Assembly (NCBI GenBank): GCA_017560305.1
Contig: JAFYOF010000125.1
Coordinates: 1 to 17,213, forward strand
From: Alistipes sp.
GTDB taxonomy: Bacteria > Bacteroidota > Bacteroidia > Bacteroidales > Rikenellaceae
DNA length: 17,213 bases
Reading direction: 5' to 3'
The position numbers and the translations under genes are program-made. Under the pieces are notes generated by a model. That model did not search any database. It saw only the letters and a list, made by a program, of their open reading frames with translations, and was not told where the DNA came from. This document shows, in pieces, positions 13,508-17,213 of this stretch; position 1 is the first letter of the stretch; each line of letters opens with the position of its first letter.

Positions 13508-15341
13508 TTTGATAACGCGCTGGTAAGTAATAAGGTAAATTCTTCACCTGCTCAACCAATTGAGGGCGGGTGATGGTGTCGGTGAGGTACATCTCCTCCA
13601 GAAGGCTGGCGATAGGCAACGCTGCCGATGCACCGAAACCTCCGTGCTCGACATACACCGAGATGGCAATCTTCGGATTGTCCTTCGGAGCAAACGAGAG
13701 GAATGTTGAGTGGTCACGACCGATAGGGTTCTGTGCCGTACCTGTCTTACCGCAGACATCCCAGCCTGGGAGGTATGCCCTGTATGATGTACCCGCGCCC
13801 GGGATGTTGGCGCCCTTCCACATACCCTCGACGATAGGCTCGAAGTGCTTCGCATCGACCATAGCATACTGCTTCTCATAGAAGCGGCGGTCGATAGAGT
13901 CCTGACCCTCGATAGCCTTCACGATGTGAGGAATATAGTAGTAACCACGGTTGGCAACAATCGCCGCGAGGTTAGCCATCTGCAGAGGCGTACAACCCAA
14001 CTCACCCTGACCAATCGAGAGCGAGAGCACCGTGTAACTATTCCACGAGCCACGATAGACGCGGTTGTAGAATGCCGCGTCGGGCACATAACCCTTCTGC
14101 TCGTCTAGGAAGTCGGAGTCGAGTTTTCGTCCGTAACCGAAACTTTTGACATACTCCACCCACTTGTCCAGACCCTCCTTCACATCGGTGAACTTGCGAG
14201 CCTCGATAATATCACGGAATACATAGCAGAAGTAGGCGTTGCACGACTGCGCCACCGCATTGCGCAAATCCAGCGGAGATGCGTGGGGGTGACAGCCCAT
14301 CTTCTTGCTACCATAGTGATAACCGCCGTGGCAAGGGTAGGCGTTGGCTGGCGTCAGCACACCCTCCTGCAATCCCACAAGACCCTGCACCAGCTTAAAG
14401 GTTGAGCCTGGGGGATACTTCGCCTGCACGGCGCGGTTAAACATAGGCTTCTTGGGGTCGTTGAGCATTCGCATATAGTTGTTACCGCGGTCGCTGCCGA
14501 CCATATCGTCGGGGTCGAATGTTGGGGATGAAGCCATCACCAGAATCTCACCCGTAGCAGGCTCGATGGCAACTACAGCACCAATCTTACCCGCCATCAA
14601 CTCCTCGGCAAAGGCCTGCAGGCGCACATCGATGGTCGAGGTAATCTTCTTGCCTGGGATGGGCAGCGTGTCGAACATGCCATCCATATATGATGCCTTG
14701 ATGGCGCCGTGAGCATCACGCTCCAGAATCTTCACACCATCCTTGCCTCGCAGATACTTCTCGTAGGCGCGCTCCAGACCGCTTCGGCCGATGTAGTCGC
14801 CCATCTTGTACTCGCCGCCGCCTCGCTTGATGTCGTTGTCGTTCACCTCGCCGAGGTTACCCAGCAGGTTACCGCCAATCTTGCGCGGATACTGGCGCAC
14901 GGTACGCTTGATAGTATAGAAGCCTGGGAAGCTGTGCTCCTCGAAGCGGAGCTTCGCCTCCTGTGAGACATAGTTTCTGATAATGTGGGGCGCACGCGGA
15001 GTCATACGCGCATTCTTCAACTCGCGGATGAGCTTCTCCTTGGTAATATCCACAGCGCTGCACAGACGCATCGTGTCGAAGCCCTGCTTGCTGATATCTC
15101 TCCACACGACCATCAGGTCGTAGCACTCCTTGCTCTGCACGATGAATTGGCCGTTGCGGTCAACCACCTCGCCACGCGGAGCATACTGCACCTCATAGCG
15201 CAGCACATTGTTCGCCGCCATTCGTTTGTACTTGGTGTCGATAATCTGGATGTAACCGACCTTGCAGGCGATGATGAGGAAGATGCCGATAACGATTGAG
15301 CGCAGGATGACTTGTCGTGTATGTGCGTCGTTGTTTGACAT
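13491..15341 (-). CDS. mrdA: Penicillin-binding protein 2, elongasome transpeptidase
   Basis: The 616-residue class B PBP has one N-terminal membrane anchor (about residues 11-34). The pedestal with the APRGEVVDRNGQ segment (54-65) and the GLERAYEKYLRG element (188-199) follows. The transpeptidase domain begins near residue 235. Active-site motifs are complete: STFK with nucleophile Ser313 and Lys316, SCN at 366-368, and KTGT at 532-535. SIGQGELGCTPLQMANLAA (442-460) is typical of class B enzymes. It cross-links new glycan strands made by RodA and is activated by MreC. It begins 2 bases after mreD ends and overlaps rodA by 17 bases, the standard order. It is the expected target of mecillinam-like beta-lactams by homology. 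Confidence 0.96.
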   Translation of the reverse strand: MSNNDAHTRQVILRSIVIGIFLIIACKVGYIQIIDTKYKRMAANNVLRYEVQYAPRGEVVDRNGQFIVQSKECYDLMVVWRDISKQGFDTMRLCSAVDITKEKLIRELKNARMTPRAPHIIRNYVSQEAKLRFEEHSFPGFYTIKRTVRQYPRKIGGNLLGNLGEVNDNDIKRGGGEYKMGDYIGRSGLERAYEKYLRGKDGVKILERDAHGAIKASYMDGMFDTLPIPGKKITSTIDVRLQAFAEELMAGKIGAVVAIEPATGEILVMASSPTFDPDDMVGSDRGNNYMRMLNDPKKPMFNRAVQAKYPPGSTFKLVQGLVGLQEGVLTPANAYPCHGGYHYGSKKMGCHPHASPLDLRNAVAQSCNAYFCYVFRDIIEARKFTDVKEGLDKWVEYVKSFGYGRKLDSDFLDEQKGYVPDAAFYNRVYRGSWNSYTVLSLSIGQGELGCTPLQMANLAAIVANRGYYYIPHIVKAIEGQDSIDRRFYEKQYAMVDAKHFEPIVEGMWKGANIPGAGTSYRAYLPGWDVCGKTGTAQNPIGRDHSTFLSFAPKDNPKIAISVYVEHGGFGASAALPIASLLEEMYLTDTITRPQLVEQVKNLPYYLPARYQNVKKK

Positions 15342-15343
15342 TT

Positions 15344-15856
15344 CTATCGTTTGAGAATCTTCTCAATAAAGAGTTTAACAAAATAGTAGATAAATACCAC
15401 CGCCACCACATCGCTCACCACAAGGCGCAACAGAGTGTGGAAGAAATGGTGTAATGACAACGCCTCCATAAAGAAATATATTGCACTGTGCATCACCACA
15501 ACGGCTATGATGTACCACTTGAAGTTCTTGTCTGGCAGGCGGTACAACGCCATCGACGAGTCGTCCACGCCCGCGTGACCCGTTACAAGGTTCACCAAGT
15601 AGGGACGCAGGAAGCCCGTAGCCGTAGAGGCAAAGACATTCAGTCCACCCATACCGGTCATCACATCGACCATCAGACCGAGCGCTGCCGACCACACCAC
15701 CATCCACACGGGAGGGGTGTCCAGCGGCAGCATAATGATGAAGGCGACATAAATCAGCGGGTGGAAATAGACACTCAGTGAGATGTTGTCAACCAGAAAT
15801 ATCTGCAATAGCACCAGCGCAAGGAATGCGCCTGCATATGTTAGGTTCTTTTGCAT
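15344..15856 (-). CDS. mreD: Rod-shape-determining membrane protein MreD
   Basis: The 170-residue product is hydrophobic, with five or six predicted membrane segments (about residues 6-24, 32-47, 50-70, 72-90, 112-132, 140-162), matching MreD in size and layout. FHPLIYVAFIIMLPLDTP (31-48) followed by a Gly- and Asp-containing helix (GLMVDVMTGMGGLNVFAST) is the typical MreD core. It interacts with MreC and the elongasome; its biochemical role remains unclear. Sequence conservation in this family is low, so the call leans on its position between mreC (11 bases upstream) and mrdA (2 bases downstream). Confidence 0.9.
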   Translation of the reverse strand: MQKNLTYAGAFLALVLLQIFLVDNISLSVYFHPLIYVAFIIMLPLDTPPVWMVVWSAALGLMVDVMTGMGGLNVFASTATGFLRPYLVNLVTGHAGVDDSSMALYRLPDKNFKWYIIAVVVMHSAIYFFMEALSLHHFFHTLLRLVVSDVVAVVFIYYFVKLFIEKILKR

Positions 15857-15867
15857 CGTGGGCTCAA

Positions 15868-16728
15868 TTAAAATTCACTTACGGGGTTGTTCTCCAACGC
15901 CTTGATCTCTCCGTAGTCGATGTTCTCAATCAGAATCACATTGTTCAGCTTGGTCATATCTGCCGCCAGACGCACGGTGACGCTGTATGAGGTCTGTGTG
16001 TCGTTGATGGCGTAACTCTCGACATAACCAATCTTGATACCCTCAGGGAAGTAGTGCGACAGACCAGCAGATACCACCTCGTCGCCAATCTCGATGTCGG
16101 CGTGCTTCGACAGGTCGGTCATCTCCACCTTGTAGGGGCTGTTGCCGCTCCACGAGATAGAGCCGAAGTGCTCGTCGCCGAGAATCTTACCGCTGGTGCG
16201 GAAGTCCATATTCAGGATGGGGAGTACAACCGAGTAGCGCTCCGAGCAGCCGATGACATAGCCAATCATCATTCCCGAAGGCGAGATTACCGCCATATCC
16301 TCCACCACGCCGTGCATAGAGCCTCTATTCAGGGTGATGAGGTTACGCGAACGGCTGATGCTGTTCGAGATGATGCGGGCTGTGGTGTAGCGGAACTGCG
16401 ACAACGAAACTCTCGCCGCCGAGTCGATACCATCCAAAGTGAGGGCGTCGGTCTGGGCGTTGTCTCTGTTCTCGCGGTAGTAGGCCAACTCACCCTCCAG
16501 CTCTGCAACACGCTTTGCCAGGGTCTCGTTCTCGCCACGGAGTGTGAAGTAGTGCTTCACGCCGAAGATGGAACTCTGCACACCACCCGCCACGCTGTGG
16601 GCGCGCGAAAGAATCTTCGCCTGGGTGTAGTATGAGGAGTTTGCATAGAAATTCAGTGCTACCGCCTCAATGAAGATGAAGAGCAGCACGACATATATGC
16701 GGCGTAAAAATTCAATGAGTTTATACAT
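15868..16728 (-). CDS. mreC: Rod-shape-determining protein MreC
   Basis: The 286-residue product has a short cytoplasmic N-terminus, one membrane segment (about 11-28), then a coiled coil around 62-90 (LRGENETLAKRVAELEGELA). The rest is the paired beta-domain of MreC: RNLITLNRGSMHGVVEDMAV (128-147), the GMMIGYVIG turn, and FPEGIKIGYVESY (227-239). It acts in the periplasm as a scaffold that activates PBP2. The C-terminus is short, without the long disordered tail seen in some species. It lies 102 bases downstream of mreB, with hairpins in the gap, and 11 bases upstream of mreD. Confidence 0.94.
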   Translation of the reverse strand: MYKLIEFLRRIYVVLLFIFIEAVALNFYANSSYYTQAKILSRAHSVAGGVQSSIFGVKHYFTLRGENETLAKRVAELEGELAYYRENRDNAQTDALTLDGIDSAARVSLSQFRYTTARIISNSISRSRNLITLNRGSMHGVVEDMAVISPSGMMIGYVIGCSERYSVVLPILNMDFRTSGKILGDEHFGSISWSGNSPYKVEMTDLSKHADIEIGDEVVSAGLSHYFPEGIKIGYVESYAINDTQTSYSVTVRLAADMTKLNNVILIENIDYGEIKALENNPVSEF

Positions 16729-16765
16729 TCTGAAAACCTTTTGAGCAGGTTATTCACGAAACACA

Positions 16766-16830
16766 GAGGGGCACTAAGCCCCTCCGCATAGGTGTGTGAT
16801 ATCACCCGCCACAGTATGTGACTGTGGTGA
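16766..16830 (-). promoter_or_regulatory. Tandem hairpins between mreB and mreC
   Basis: Directly after the mreB stop, 16821-16827 and 16809-16815 form a perfect 7-bp stem (ACTGTGG/CCACAGT) that grows to about ten pairs if CGG is bulged. A second perfect stem, GAGGGGC (16766-16772) with GCCCCTC (16778-16784), follows with a 5-base loop. In the direction of transcription neither is followed by a real T-run, so they are more likely mRNA-stabilising, processing or partial-attenuation structures than full terminators. They could lower mreCD-mrdA-rodA output relative to mreB. Confidence 0.5.
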
Positions 16831-17213
16831 TTATTTCATCAAGAATGAGAACTTGTCAATGTTCTTCATCGCGATACCTGTACCGCGTGCGATAGCGCGC
16901 AATGGATCGTCGGCGATGTGGAATGGCAAGCCTGACTTGTTAGAGAGGCGCTTGTCAAGACCCTTGATCAAGGCACCACCACCTGCCAGGTAAACACCCT
17001 TCTTCACGATGTCGGCATACAACTCTGGTGGCATTGTCTCCAACACCTTCATCAAGGCTGCATCCAACTTCACGAGTGACTTCTCCAAAGCGTAGGCAAT
17101 CTCGTTGTAAGAGAGTGTCACGGTTTGTGGCAACGATGTGAGGATGTTTGGACCTGTAATCTCGAAATCCTCTGGCTCGTCCTCCAACTCTGGCACAGCG
17201 GCACCGATAGCAC
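16831..17213 (-). CDS. mreB: Rod-shape-determining actin-like protein MreB (N-terminal part outside window)
   Basis: About 126 C-terminal residues are present; the frame remains open to the window edge, reading AIGAAVPELEDEPEDFEI at its left end, so the gene starts outside. Features of the MreB actin fold are visible: ITGPNILTSLPQTVTLSYNEI, the helix YALEKSLVKLDAALMKVLE, PPELYADIVKKGVYLAGGGA with the adenosine-binding AGGGALIKGLD loop, and DDPLRAIARGTGIAMKN. MreB polymerises under the inner membrane and directs the elongasome. It is the first gene of the mre/mrd cluster seen here. A GTG within the partial frame (17194-17196) encodes an internal Val and is not a start. Confidence 0.95.
   Translation of the reverse strand, partial: AIGAAVPELEDEPEDFEITGPNILTSLPQTVTLSYNEIAYALEKSLVKLDAALMKVLETMPPELYADIVKKGVYLAGGGALIKGLDKRLSNKSGLPFHIADDPLRAIARGTGIAMKNIDKFSFLMK

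Noticed and set aside
16054..16635. 193-residue plus-strand open frame opposite mreC
   Set aside because: Entirely inside mreC, no motif, no promoter; a shadow frame.

Overview
The window looks like a chromosomal segment of a Bacteroidota bacterium, probably of the order Bacteroidales. The grounds are Bacteroidota-type promoter boxes (TAnnTTTG, once with an upstream TTTG), weak or absent Shine-Dalgarno sequences, a GH78-type surface-glycan lipoprotein, the enlarged RodA, and the four-helix-bundle (S23/Avd-like) gene. An Alistipes-like relative would fit the fairly GC-rich genes, but genus cannot be settled from sequence alone. The window is gene dense: no gene-free stretch exceeds 300 bases, and the longest gaps are 2041-2233, 8030-8201 and 16729-16830.

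Layout. (1) 1-2040, minus strand: the first 680 residues of a lipoprotein of the alpha-L-rhamnosidase (GH78) superfamily, cut by the window edge. (2) 2041-2233: a divergent promoter region with a -7 box on each strand and an inverted repeat between them. (3) 2234-8029, plus strand: six tightly packed genes, namely an EamA-type permease, rlmD (23S rRNA m5U methyltransferase), a periplasmic SIMPL-domain protein, a metallo-beta-lactamase-fold hydrolase, a secreted protein with two retropepsin-like DTG domains, and an FkbM-type methyltransferase. (4) 8030-12047, plus strand: a structured 172-base leader, trmD, a low-GC four-helix-bundle gene bracketed by inverted copies of an ATTCAAA heptamer repeat, lpxB, a DUF3784-type membrane protein, a fumarylacetoacetate-hydrolase-family enzyme, and maf. 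(5) 12050-17213, minus strand: the elongasome cluster mreB (partial), mreC, mreD, mrdA (PBP2), rodA, transcribed in that order and meeting maf tail to tail with only 2 bases between stop codons.

The minus-strand cluster encodes the cell-elongation machine: MreB filaments, the MreC/MreD scaffold, the PBP2 transpeptidase and the RodA glycosyltransferase. The plus-strand genes are mostly housekeeping: rRNA and tRNA modification, lipid A disaccharide synthesis, and nucleotide clean-up.

The most interesting part is 8874-10522. A 37% GC four-helix-bundle gene sits between trmD and lpxB, flanked by 19-base inverted repeats (18 of 19 identical) built of ATTCAAA heptamers. The left copy extends TrmD by about 20 unconserved residues and puts its stop codon over the start of the guest gene. 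The right copy supplies the -7 box of a textbook Bacteroidota promoter directly upstream of lpxB. A third copy encodes the last ten residues of LpxB and abuts the next start codon. I read this as a candidate non-autonomous mobile cassette, or a repeat family that rewires gene ends and promoters. That is an inference and has not been checked against other genomes.
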